Positions 1 to 8,700 of a DNA stretch of 13,876 bases are shown here, one piece after another (the first letter of the stretch is position 1; every line of letters begins with the position of its first letter). Origin of the DNA: JAYXXU01 sp037969155 (GTDB lineage Bacteria; Pseudomonadota; Gammaproteobacteria; Pseudomonadales; Moraxellaceae). The DNA lies in NCBI GenBank assembly GCA_037969155.1, contig JBBKWW010000180.1:1-13876 (forward strand), in the 5' to 3' direction. Below the pieces are notes generated by a model that searched no databases, was not told the origin of the DNA, and was given only the letters and a program-made list of their open reading frames with translations. A program made the position numbers and the translations under genes.

Positions 1-10
1 ACTTTTTCAT
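1..10 (-). CDS. 5' end of an unidentified gene running off the left edge
   Basis: Read on the minus strand, the first bases of the window show AAGGATAATATGATGAAAAA: a Shine-Dalgarno-like AAGGA followed by two consecutive ATG codons (at 13-11 and 10-8) and lysine codons. The second ATG has the better spacing, about 7 nt from AGGA, so the protein probably begins M-K-K. That is common at the start of signal peptides, but too little is visible to say so. The gene would be transcribed in the same direction as the transglutaminase-like gene and the rpoBC operon, with the MITE-like element lying just upstream. No function can be given from three codons. Confidence 0.4.
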
Positions 11-34
11 CATATTATCCTTATCTACTCTCTA

Positions 35-50
35 GGGGCTGTTGACGTTT
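35..50 (+). repeat. Left terminal inverted repeat of the MITE-like element
   Basis: GGGGCTGTTGACGTTT, preceded by CTA. It pairs with 286-301 with a single mismatch (C versus T at position 12). It is also 15/16 identical to the separate end at 304-319, which has GGGT instead of GGGG. Confidence 0.75.
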
Positions 51-285
51 CGCACGCGAACCGCGTTGCAAGGCAAAATGCTGACAGACAAGGCGACACA
101 TGCAGCAAATGGTCACTCCCTTTGCCAATGTGGCAACGATGTATGACAGTATTTTGCCAGCAACCCGAAGGGACACGGCACTTTTTGGGGGCTACTGCGT
201 TGCGAGTCGTTTGCTTAGAATGACTAAGCCTCACGATTCACGCCTTGTATCCCCTCAAAAACGGCCAGTGTCGCGGCTGTGGCTC

Positions 286-301
286 AAACATCAACAGCCC
301 C
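286..301 (-). repeat. Right terminal inverted repeat of the MITE-like element
   Basis: AAACATCAACAGCCCC, the inverted partner of 35-50 and followed by TAG. Beyond the 16-bp core the two ends drift apart, though both have a CGCG about 30 nt in from the tip. Confidence 0.75.
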
Positions 302-303
302 TA

Positions 304-322
304 GGGTCTGTTGACGTTTCAT
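304..322 (+). repeat. Solitary copy of a related element end, abutting the MITE
   Basis: GGGTCTGTTGACGTTTCAT starts directly after the right-hand CTA/TA flank of the 35-301 element. It is nearly identical to the left terminus of that element, in the same orientation, with one change in the first 16 bases. No matching opposite end is visible to its right: only 24 bp separate it from the stop codon of the transglutaminase-like gene. It therefore looks like a remnant end of a second family member whose body is gone, or an older element into whose flanking TA the 267-bp element inserted. Confidence 0.6.
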
Positions 323-346
323 CCGATACCCCATCAGCCGACCTGC

Positions 347-1195
347 TTACTTTGCTGGAGTGTCTTCACCGATATAACAACCAATTTCAGCAAAATCCTC
401 CGGTTGACCTTCGATATAATCACGCACCAATGGCTTCATATAGGTCATTTGCACCTCACCATACAAGGTCGCAAACGCGACATCAGTAGCATCAATTCCC
501 GTACCAATACGGATAATTTTGCCCAGATCAACCATCTTGGTAGGATCAAACAACATCCACCGGCCGCCTAAATACGCCTCAAACAACGCATGAAAATCCG
601 GCGGCGGATCAGGGAATTCGACATGTCCAAACACAAAACGCGCTGGAATATTTAAGGCACGACACAAGGTAATCCCCAGATGCGCAAAATCTCGACACAC
701 CCCTGCCCGATTGGCCAGTACATCTCGTGCTGTAGTGGTCGCCTGACTCGAGCCGATTTCGTAGGCAATCTCGGCGTGGATCCAATCACAAATCGCCTGT
801 ACACGGCTAAAACCACGCGGCAAATCCCCAAAGGTGCGCCGTGCCATGGGCCCCATCAGGTCTGACTCACAATAGCGACTCGGCAATAAATAATGCAGCA
901 CCTCTGAGGATAGCTCAGCGATTTCGTATTCACGCGCATTCAGATCGGGTGGCGGCATATCGACCTCAATCACCGCCCGATACGATAACTCCAACTCACC
1001 AACCGGTGCGCTAAATCGAATCAAGCGATTCAGGCCACTGACATCCATAAACAATTCAGGCTCAATTTTGCCCACCTGCAATTGCTCGGAAACAATCCGC
1101 TGCCACGGATGATGTGCGGCTTGTACTTGAATAATAAACTCAGACACATCATTAATTTGGTAGCCTAAACGACAATCAACTTCTAATTTACGCAT
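347..1195 (-). CDS. Transglutaminase-like (papain-fold) family protein
   Basis: A 282-residue cytoplasmic-looking protein with no signal peptide or membrane segment. Residues 1 to about 85 form the beta-rich N-terminal region seen in bacterial transglutaminase-like proteins (COG1305-type). The core domain follows, with a complete Cys-His-Asp triad in its usual motifs: C167 in GVCRDFAHLG, H202 in DFHALFEAYLGG and D217 in LFDPT. This predicts an active thiol enzyme of the transglutaminase/protease-like superfamily; the substrate is unknown. A TTG three codons upstream (1204) would keep the frame open, but I chose the ATG at 1195 because MRKLEVDCRLGYQ resembles the usual family start. Neither start has a convincing Shine-Dalgarno sequence. 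The gene lies in the same direction as rpoC but beyond its terminator, so it probably has its own promoter. No terminator is seen after its stop, where the element end at 304-322 begins within 25 bp. Confidence 0.85.
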   Translation of the reverse strand: MRKLEVDCRLGYQINDVSEFIIQVQAAHHPWQRIVSEQLQVGKIEPELFMDVSGLNRLIRFSAPVGELELSYRAVIEVDMPPPDLNAREYEIAELSSEVLHYLLPSRYCESDLMGPMARRTFGDLPRGFSRVQAICDWIHAEIAYEIGSSQATTTARDVLANRAGVCRDFAHLGITLCRALNIPARFVFGHVEFPDPPPDFHALFEAYLGGRWMLFDPTKMVDLGKIIRIGTGIDATDVAFATLYGEVQMTYMKPLVRDYIEGQPEDFAEIGCYIGEDTPAK

Positions 1196-1475
1196 TGTAA
1201 TCAACCCAAGAGATTAGCATCGTTAGGACAAACAGATTAACCCGAATCCACCGTGTATCACGTCGTCATTTGTAGGCGGAACAGGGTAAATCTGTTACGC
1301 GGAAGCCCGATTTTAGCCGGTGTTTGATGACACTGCTGCGATAGTAATAGCAGGTTTCGTGCCAAGCCAATCCATAAGCAGCCAAAAACCCTCATTAAAC
1401 ACGGGTGGATATGCCAAGATTTTGTGCTGCTATTTACACAGTGACATATACCTAAAACACGGGCAACGGACAGAC
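1196..1475. other. Non-coding gap between rpoC terminator and the transglutaminase-like gene
   Basis: About 280 bp without a credible gene on either strand. It presumably carries the promoter and untranslated leader of the transglutaminase-like gene. The best sigma70-like guess on the minus strand is TTGGCT (complement of 1365-1370) spaced 18 bp from TACTAT (complement of 1341-1346); an overlapping TGCTATTAC could act as an extended -10 element. The match is weak. The start codon would lie about 145 nt downstream, leaving a long leader in which I see no strong RNA structure. Confidence 0.3.
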
Positions 1476-1505
1476 AAAAAAAAGACTGCCTGAGCAGTCT
1501 TTTTT
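1476..1505 (-). terminator. Intrinsic terminator of the rpoBC operon
   Basis: A perfect 7-bp stem AGACTGC/GCAGTCT (1483-1489 with 1494-1500) has a 4-nt loop. On the minus strand it is followed by a run of eight T (complement of 1476-1483). It starts about 20 nt after the rpoC stop codon, the classic position for an operon-end terminator. Five further T on the plus strand (1501-1505) mean it could also stop transcription coming from the left. Confidence 0.92.
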
Positions 1506-1525
1506 CTCAAATAGCCCGCTTAGAA

Positions 1526-4500
1526 CTATTCTTCATTCAACGCTTGGCTAAACGCCTGATCAACATCACTGAAATCAGTGGTCAACTCTTGCTCAGCTGC
1601 CGCAGCTTCTTGGCGACGACGCTCTAAGTGATACGCCAACCCAGTACCGGCAGGAATCAGACGACCAACCACCACGTTTTCTTTCAGACCACGTAGATCA
1701 TCTTCTTTGCCCGTCACTGCTGCTTCGGTCAAGACGCGAGTGGTTTCTTGGAATGATGCCGCAGAGATAAACGAATCCGTCGACAGTGACGCTTTGGTAA
1801 TCCCCATCAGCAAGCGATTAAACTTGGCTGGGAATTTATTTTGCGCACTAATCGCCGCGTTTTCTTCAGCCACACGCGCGTATTCACCTTGTTCACCTTT
1901 GATGAAACTGGTGTCGCCGCCATCCAAGATGTCCACTTTACGCAACATCTGACGGATAATCACTTCGATGTGCTTATCGTTGATCTTCACGCCTTGTAAG
2001 CGATAGACGTCCTGCACTTCATTGACGATATAGGTCGCTAGAGCCGACTCGCCTTTTAAGCGCAAAATATCATGCGGGTTATAGGGTCCTTCAGCAACCA
2101 CTTCACCACGTGCGACGGTTTCACCTTCAAACACATTGATTTGACGCCATTTTGGAATCAACTCTTCATGTGCTTCACTGCCATCATCTGGCATGATGAT
2201 CAGGCGGTTTTTGCCTTTGGTTTCTTTACCAAACGACACCACACCACTGATTTCGGCCAAGATTGCATGTTCTTTTGGCTTACGCGCTTCGAACAAGTCA
2301 GCAACCCGTGGCAAACCACCGGTAATGTCACGAGTCCGTGACGACTCTTGTGGCACACGACCCAACACGTCACCCACGCCAATCTGATCGCCATCACGCA
2401 CGGTCAAAATGGTCGCTTGTGGCAAGAAGTAGAACTGCTCACCTTCTGGTGTATCCAATACAATCGCTGGACGCAGGTCTTTACCGGTGAGCGAACGATC
2501 TTTCAATGACATGATATCAATCGAGTTCATGCCAGTGGCTTCGTCGGTCTTGGTGGTCGCAGTCACGCCATCAATGATCTGTGAAAAACGGACTTTACCG
2601 CCATATTCAGTGATCAGTGGGTGGGTGTGCGGATCCCAAGTCGCAATGATTTGGCCTTGTTCGACTGCTTCACCGTCTTTGGCCGCAATCGACGCACCGT
2701 ATGGCACTTTATAACGCTCACGCTCACGACCGAGGTCATCAGCAATACCAATTTCGGCTGAACGAGAGACCGTGACCAAGTGACCTTTGTCATGCTGGAC
2801 GGTTTTAATGTTGTGCAGACGCACCGTCCCTTTGTTACGGACTTGGACACTATTGACCGCAGAGGCTCGTGATGCCGCACCACCGACGTGGAACGTCCGC
2901 ATGGTGAGCTGAGTCCCCGGTTCACCGATCGACTGCGCCGCCATAACGCCGACTGCTTCACCGGCGTTCACCAAGTGACCACGCGCCAAGTCACGACCGT
3001 AGCAGCGTGCGCAGACCCCAAAACGGGTCTTACAGCTAATCACTGAGCGGACTTTGACTTCATCGACACCGGCACGCTCTAGCGTATCGACCCATTTTTC
3101 GTCCAGTAACGTGCCAGCAGGCGCGAGCACCTCATCAGTACCCGGCTTGAGCAACTCAAGCGCAGTCACCCGACCCAGCACGCGGTCGCGCAATGGTTCA
3201 ATGACGTCGCCACCTTGAATCAATGGCGTCATCCACAGACCATCGGTGGTGCCACAATCTGGCTCAGTAATCACCAAATCTTGCGCCACATCGACCAAAC
3301 GACGCGTTAAATACCCCGAGTTGGCGGTTTTTAGCGCGGTATCGGCCAGACCTTTACGCGCCCCGTGGGTCGAAATAAAGTACTGAAGAACGGTCAGACC
3401 TTCGCGGAAGTTGGCTTTAATCGGCGTTTCGATAATCGAACCGTCGGGTTTGGCCATCAAACCACGCATCCCCGCCAGCTGACGAATCTGTGCCGCACTA
3501 CCGCGTGCGCCTGAATCCGACATGATGTAGATCGAATTGAATGACTTCTGCTTCTCTTCCACGCCCTGCTTATTGATCACCGTATCAAACGACAGGTTGT
3601 CCATCATCGCCTTGGCGACCACTTCGTTGGTGCGCGACCAGATGTCGACTACTTTGTTATAGCGTTCACCAGCGGTCACAAAACCTTGCTCGAACTGACT
3701 TTCGATTTCACGAACTTCAGTATCGGCTTTGGCGATGATCTCGTCTTTGTTCGGCGGAATCACCATGTCTTCCATACCGACCGACACGCCTGAGTGCGTT
3801 GCTTGCGCAAAGCCGAGGTACATCAGTTGATCGGCAAACATCACGGTCGCTTTAAGACCCAGTGTGCGATACACCGAGTTGATCAGCTTAGAGACGTTCT
3901 TTTTGGTCATCACTTGGTTGATATAGTCGAAGCTCATGCCTTCAGGCAGGATGCGCCACAGCAAGCAGCGGCCTGGCGTGGTATCGACCAAGAAGGTACG
4001 AACTTGCTTCTCGCCTTCTTCGCTAAAGGTAGTTTCAGTGACACGCACTTTGATTTTGGCATGTGTCGCCACTTGCTTGGTTGCCAGCGCACGGTTGACT
4101 TCGTCGATATCGGCGAAAATCATGCCCTCGCCTTTGACGTTGATCGCGTCACGGCTGATGTAATACAGCCCCAACACCACGTCTTGTGACGGCACGATGA
4201 TCGGTTCACCGTTAGCAGGGGACAGAATATTGTTGGTCGACATCATCAAGGCACGCGCTTCAAGCTGTGCTTCGATGGTCAATGGCACGTGTACTGCCAT
4301 CTGGTCGCCGTCAAAGTCAGCGTTAAACGCGGTACAGACCAGCGGGTGCAGCTGAATCGCTTTACCTTCGATCAGAATCGGCTCAAACGCTTGCAAACCC
4401 AAACGGTGCAAGGTCGGTGCGCGGTTCAACATGACCGGATGCTCGCGGATCACGTGGGCAAGCACGTCCCACACTTCTGCGGTTTCGCGCTCGACCATTT

Positions 4501-5710
4501 TTTTGGCGGCTTTAATGGTGGTGGCTTGGCCTGACGCTTGTAGCTTGGCAAAAATAAACGGCTTGAACAGTTCCAAGGCCATTTTTTTCGGCAGACCACA
4601 CTGATGCAGACGCAAGGTCGGTCCAACCACAATCACCGAACGACCCGAGTAATCAACCCGCTTACCGAGCAAGTTTTGACGGAAGCGACCTTGTTTACCT
4701 TTGATCATATCGGCCAAAGATTTCAACGGACGCTTATTACTGCCGGTAATCGCACGACCGCGACGGCCGTTATCCAGCAACGCATCAACCGCTTCTTGCA
4801 GCATACGCTTTTCGTTACGCACGATAATATCAGGCGCAGACAGATCCAGCAGACGCTTCAAACGGTTATTACGGTTGATCACCCGACGATACAAGTCGTT
4901 CAAATCAGAGGTGGCAAAACGGCCGCCTTCGAGAGGAACCAACGGACGCAAATCTGGCGGCAAGACTGGCAGAATGGTCATCACCATCCACTCAGGCTTG
5001 TTGTTCGAGTAGCGGAACGCTTCCATCAGTTTCAAGCGCTTAGAATACTTCTTCAGCTTGGTTTCTGAGGTTGTGGTCGGAATCTCTTCACGCAAACGCG
5101 CGATTTCAGAATCCAAATCAATATCACGCAGCAAATCTTGGATCGCTTCCGCGCCCATCTTGGCAACGAATTCATCACCATGCTCTTCAAGCGCGGTGTA
5201 GTACTCTTCATCGCCGAGTAACTGATATTTTTCAAACGGGGTCATGCCCGGATCAGTCACCACATAGCTTTCGAAATACAATACCCGTTCGATATCCCGC
5301 AGGGTCATGTCCAGCAGCAAACCAATACGGCTCGGCAGTGATTTCAAAAACCAAATATGCGCCACCGGTGAGGCCAGATCAATATGCCCCATGCGCTCAC
5401 GGCGAACTTTGGCGGTGGTCACTTCCACGCCGCATTTTTCGCAGATCACGCCTTTGTATTTCATGCGCTTGTATTTACCACACAAGCACTCGTAATCCTT
5501 GATTGGACCAAAGATTTTGGCACAGAACAAGCCGTCACGTTCTGGCTTAAACGTGCGGTAGTTAATGGTCTCTGGCTTTTTAACTTCACCATGTGACCAC
5601 GATTTGATCATCTCAGGGGAAGCCAAACCAATCCGGATGCGGTCGAACTCATTCGAGGTGACAAGCTCCGAATCGGTTTTTTTGCGCATAATATCGAGCA
5701 GGTCTTTCAA
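1526..5710 (-). CDS. rpoC: DNA-directed RNA polymerase subunit beta'
   Basis: The largest RNA polymerase subunit, carrying most of the active centre and the DNA clamp. 1394 residues against 1407 in E. coli, and alignable end to end. Visible landmarks: the N-terminal zinc-binding CLCGK...CEKC (about residues 75-93), the rudder/lid region with NRNNRLKRLLDL, the Mg-binding NADFDGD (aspartates near 465, 467 and 469), the second zinc site (C of EPDCGT, then CKTRFGVCARC near 893-903), and the bridge helix/trigger loop region with AAQSIGEPGTQLTMRTFH. The start is TTG at 5710: translation from there gives MKDLLDIM, matching the family's MKDLL start, and GGAG lies 7 nt upstream (5718-5721). The next in-frame ATG, residue 8, would cut off conserved residues. 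rpoC follows rpoB by 71 nt containing a hairpin and ends at the terminator at 1476-1505. Confidence 0.98.
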   Translation of the reverse strand: MKDLLDIMRKKTDSELVTSNEFDRIRIGLASPEMIKSWSHGEVKKPETINYRTFKPERDGLFCAKIFGPIKDYECLCGKYKRMKYKGVICEKCGVEVTTAKVRRERMGHIDLASPVAHIWFLKSLPSRIGLLLDMTLRDIERVLYFESYVVTDPGMTPFEKYQLLGDEEYYTALEEHGDEFVAKMGAEAIQDLLRDIDLDSEIARLREEIPTTTSETKLKKYSKRLKLMEAFRYSNNKPEWMVMTILPVLPPDLRPLVPLEGGRFATSDLNDLYRRVINRNNRLKRLLDLSAPDIIVRNEKRMLQEAVDALLDNGRRGRAITGSNKRPLKSLADMIKGKQGRFRQNLLGKRVDYSGRSVIVVGPTLRLHQCGLPKKMALELFKPFIFAKLQASGQATTIKAAKKMVERETAEVWDVLAHVIREHPVMLNRAPTLHRLGLQAFEPILIEGKAIQLHPLVCTAFNADFDGDQMAVHVPLTIEAQLEARALMMSTNNILSPANGEPIIVPSQDVVLGLYYISRDAINVKGEGMIFADIDEVNRALATKQVATHAKIKVRVTETTFSEEGEKQVRTFLVDTTPGRCLLWRILPEGMSFDYINQVMTKKNVSKLINSVYRTLGLKATVMFADQLMYLGFAQATHSGVSVGMEDMVIPPNKDEIIAKADTEVREIESQFEQGFVTAGERYNKVVDIWSRTNEVVAKAMMDNLSFDTVINKQGVEEKQKSFNSIYIMSDSGARGSAAQIRQLAGMRGLMAKPDGSIIETPIKANFREGLTVLQYFISTHGARKGLADTALKTANSGYLTRRLVDVAQDLVITEPDCGTTDGLWMTPLIQGGDVIEPLRDRVLGRVTALELLKPGTDEVLAPAGTLLDEKWVDTLERAGVDEVKVRSVISCKTRFGVCARCYGRDLARGHLVNAGEAVGVMAAQSIGEPGTQLTMRTFHVGGAASRASAVNSVQVRNKGTVRLHNIKTVQHDKGHLVTVSRSAEIGIADDLGRERERYKVPYGASIAAKDGEAVEQGQIIATWDPHTHPLITEYGGKVRFSQIIDGVTATTKTDEATGMNSIDIMSLKDRSLTGKDLRPAIVLDTPEGEQFYFLPQATILTVRDGDQIGVGDVLGRVPQESSRTRDITGGLPRVADLFEARKPKEHAILAEISGVVSFGKETKGKNRLIIMPDDGSEAHEELIPKWRQINVFEGETVARGEVVAEGPYNPHDILRLKGESALATYIVNEVQDVYRLQGVKINDKHIEVIIRQMLRKVDILDGGDTSFIKGEQGEYARVAEENAAISAQNKFPAKFNRLLMGITKASLSTDSFISAASFQETTRVLTEAAVTGKEDDLRGLKENVVVGRLIPAGTGLAYHLERRRQEAAAAEQELTTDFSDVDQAFSQALNEE

Positions 5711-5725
5711 GTTTTTTCTCCGTAG

Positions 5726-5747
5726 ACCGAGTGGCGCTCCACTCGGT
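5726..5747 (-). promoter_or_regulatory. 9-bp hairpin in the rpoB-rpoC spacer
   Basis: ACCGAGTGG and CCACTCGGT form a perfect 9-bp stem with a 4-nt loop. It ends 4 nt before the GGAG that serves rpoC. No T-run follows in the direction of transcription, so it is not an intrinsic terminator. It could influence rpoC translation initiation next to its weak TTG start, or be an RNase processing or stability element. The role is inference. Confidence 0.6.
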
Positions 5748-5781
5748 GAGGGTCAAAATATTCGGCGGTCGCAATCGTGGA

Positions 5782-8700
5782 TTACGAATCACCCTGCTTG
5801 AGTTCAATGTTAATGCCGAGAGAACGAATCTCTTTGGTCAACACGTTAAACGACTCAGGCATGCCCGGATCCATATAGTGATTGCCGTCTACAATGTTCT
5901 TATAGATACGGGTACGACCCTCGACATCATCGGACTTGACGGTGAGCATTTCTTGCAGCGTATACGTCGCGCCATACGCTTCCAATGCCCACACTTCCAT
6001 CTCACCGAAGCGCTGTCCACCGAACTGTGCCTTACCGCCAAGTGGCTGCTGTGTGACCAATGAGTACGAACCGGTTGAACGGGCGTGCATCTTGTCATCG
6101 ACCAAGTGGTTGAGCTTGAGCATGTACATGTAACCAACGGTCACTGGACGGTCAAACTGATCACCGGTACGACCATCAAACAGCTTCTGCTTGCCTGTTT
6201 CGGAGAGGTCGGCCAACTTCAACAACTGCTTGATCTGGCTTTCTTCTGCCCCATCAAACACGGGGGTCGCAATCGGCACACCACCTGTGAGATTACCCGC
6301 TAACTTCATGACTTCATCGTCAGTCAGATTTTCCAGCGTTTCTTGCTCACCACCGACTTGGTTATAAATCTGATCCAAGAACTCACGCAGCTCAGCAACT
6401 TGACGTTGCTCTTTCAACATGCGGTCGATCTTCTCACCCAAGCCTTTAGCAGCCCAACCCATATGGGTTTCGAGAATCTGTCCGACGTTCATCCGTGACG
6501 GAACACCCAGTGGATTCAGCACGATATCGACTGGCTCACCATTGATGTCATACGGCATGTCTTCGACCGGCATGATCACCGAGACCACACCTTTGTTACC
6601 GTGACGACCCGCCATTTTGTCACCCGGCTGGATACGACGCTTGACAGCCAAGTAGACTTTAACGACTTTCAGCACGCCATGCGTCAATTCATCGCCAGTC
6701 GACAGTTTGCGTTTTTTCTCAGCAAACTTGGCATCAATATCCTTTTCTTTCTCTTTCAAGAAATCTTGGATCTGGGTCAAACGCTCAGCAATACCCTCAT
6801 CGACGGGCTGAACATCCAACAGATTGGCCAATTCCATGCCACTCATGCTGTTTTCGTCCAACACAGCACCGCGACGTGTACCACCGCCGCCGTTGACTTC
6901 TTGACCAGACAATAAGCGCGTGACACGCTCACGAGCGGCTTCTTCAAAGATCCGGAACTCTTCCTTCAAATCTTTGCGATAGGCATCAAGCTGGGCTTTT
7001 TCAATCGACTTGGCACGTTCGTCTTTTTCCAGACCATCACGGGTAAACACCTGTACATCAATCACAGTGCCTTTAGTACCTGATGGCACGCGCAGCGATG
7101 AGTCTTTCACATCTGCTGCTTTTTCGCCAAAAATCGCTCGCAACAGCTTTTCTTCTGGCGTCAGTTGCGTTTCACCTTTCGGGGTGACTTTACCGACCAG
7201 AATATCACCGGCGTTCACTTCAGCACCGACATACACGATACCGGCTTCGTCGAGTTTCGACAGCGCGGCTTCACCGACGTTTGGAATATCTGCCGTGATT
7301 TCTTCTGAGCCTAGCTTGGTATCCCGCGCCACACAAGACAGCTCTTGAATGTGGATCGAGGTGAAGCGATCTTCTTGTACCACACGCTCCGACAACAAGA
7401 TCGAATCTTCGAAGTTGTAGCCGTTCCATGGCATAAATGCCACGCGCATGTTTTGACCGAGTGCCAATTCGCCCAAATCGGTCGATGGACCATCGGCCAA
7501 CACATCACCACACGCGATCATGTCGCCACGATTAACGATGATATGCTGGTTGATACAGGTGTTTTGGTTCGAGCGGGTATATTTGATCAGGTTGTAGATA
7601 TCCACGCCCGCCTCACCGGCTTGCATTTCTTCTTCATTGACCCGTACCACGATGCGGCTGGCATCGACATAGTCGATCTTACCGCCACGCTTCGCCATGA
7701 CACAAACACCTGAGTCACGTGCGACGTGACGCTCCATGCCCGTGCCAACCAAAGGCTTGTCAGAACGCAGCGTCGGCACTGCCTGACGTTGCATGTTCGA
7801 ACCCATCAGCGCACGGTTCGCGTCATCATGTTCCAAGAACGGAATCAGACTGGCCGCAACCGAGACCACCTGACGCGGTGACACGTCCATATGGGTGACT
7901 TTTTCAGGACTCATGCGCACGAAGTCGCCATGATGACGCACCGAGACCATGTCGTCAGTCAAGCCGCCTTCGGTATCGATTGGCGAATCCGCCTGCGCAA
8001 TGACCGTACCGACTTCTTCAATCGCCGAGAGGTATTCGATGTCGTCAGTAACCCGACCTTCGACTACTTTACGATACGGTGTTTCAAGAAAGCCAAAATG
8101 GTTAGCACGCGCATACACCGCCAAGCTGTTAATCAAACCAATGTTTGGGCCTTCCGGCGTTTCGATTGGGCACACACGACCATAATGCGTCTGATGCACG
8201 TCACGCACTTCAAAACCAGCACGCTCACGCGTCAGACCACCCGGTCCAAGCGCAGACACACGGCGTTTGTGGGTAATCTCAGACAACGGATTATTCTGAT
8301 CCATAAACTGAGACAACTGGCTTGAACCAAAGAACTCTTTGATCGCTGCCGCAACAGGCTTAGCATTGATCAAGTCTTGTGGTGACAAGCCTTCGGTTTC
8401 TGCTTGGTTTAGGCGCTCTTTAACCGCGCGCTCAACCCGCACCAAACCGACACGGAATTGGTTTTCAGTCATTTCACCGACTGAACGCACGCGACGGTTA
8501 CCCAAGTGATCGATATCATCGACTTCACCTTTACCGTTGCGAATTTCAACCAAGGTTTTCAGCACATCGACGATATCATCGTGGCTTAGAATCCCTTCAA
8601 CTTCACGGCTCTTCTGATCTGTACCGACTTCGTATGGACGACCCAGACGACGGTTAAACTTCATACGACCGACTGGCGACAGATCATAACGCTCAGAACT

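Larger units (their letters stand above)
35..301. mobile_element. MITE-like non-autonomous transposable element, 267 bp
   Basis: The element is bounded by inverted termini that match at 15 of 16 positions: GGGGCTGTTGACGTTT at the left and the complement of GGGGCTGTTGATGTTT at the right. Both ends are flanked by TA (33-34 and 302-303). Because the flanking context is CTAG on each side, the duplication could equally be read as 4-bp CTAG, with the element then being 36-300. Inside is a second, imperfect inverted pair, GGCAAAAT at 72-79 and ATTTTGCC at 151-158 with matching flanks, and a 6-bp hairpin at 213-229. Translations of both strands give only short unremarkable peptides and no transposase, so it would have to be mobilised in trans. 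TA duplication suggests an IS630/Tc1-like parent, and CTAG (YTAR) an IS5-like one; the sequence alone does not decide. Confidence 0.75.

Noticed and set aside
25..234. A 69-codon minus-strand open frame inside the MITE.
   Set aside because: It begins in and crosses the element terminus, has no ribosome binding site, and its sequence is what the element's repeats give when translated. Such small frames are typical over-annotation in MITEs.
100..489. A 129-codon plus-strand open frame running through the MITE into the transglutaminase-like gene.
   Set aside because: It spans the element boundary and overlaps a well-supported gene on the other strand. The translation shows no recognisable domain.
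3794..4189. A 131-codon plus-strand frame opposite rpoC, and others like it opposite rpoB (for example 7891-8325) and rpoC (4604-5068).
   Set aside because: They are antisense shadows of strongly conserved coding sequence with no domain, promoter or ribosome binding site of their own.
8250..8340. Possible rifampicin-resistance changes in the RpoB cluster.
   Set aside because: The positions equivalent to E. coli D516, H526 and S531 all carry the wild-type residues.
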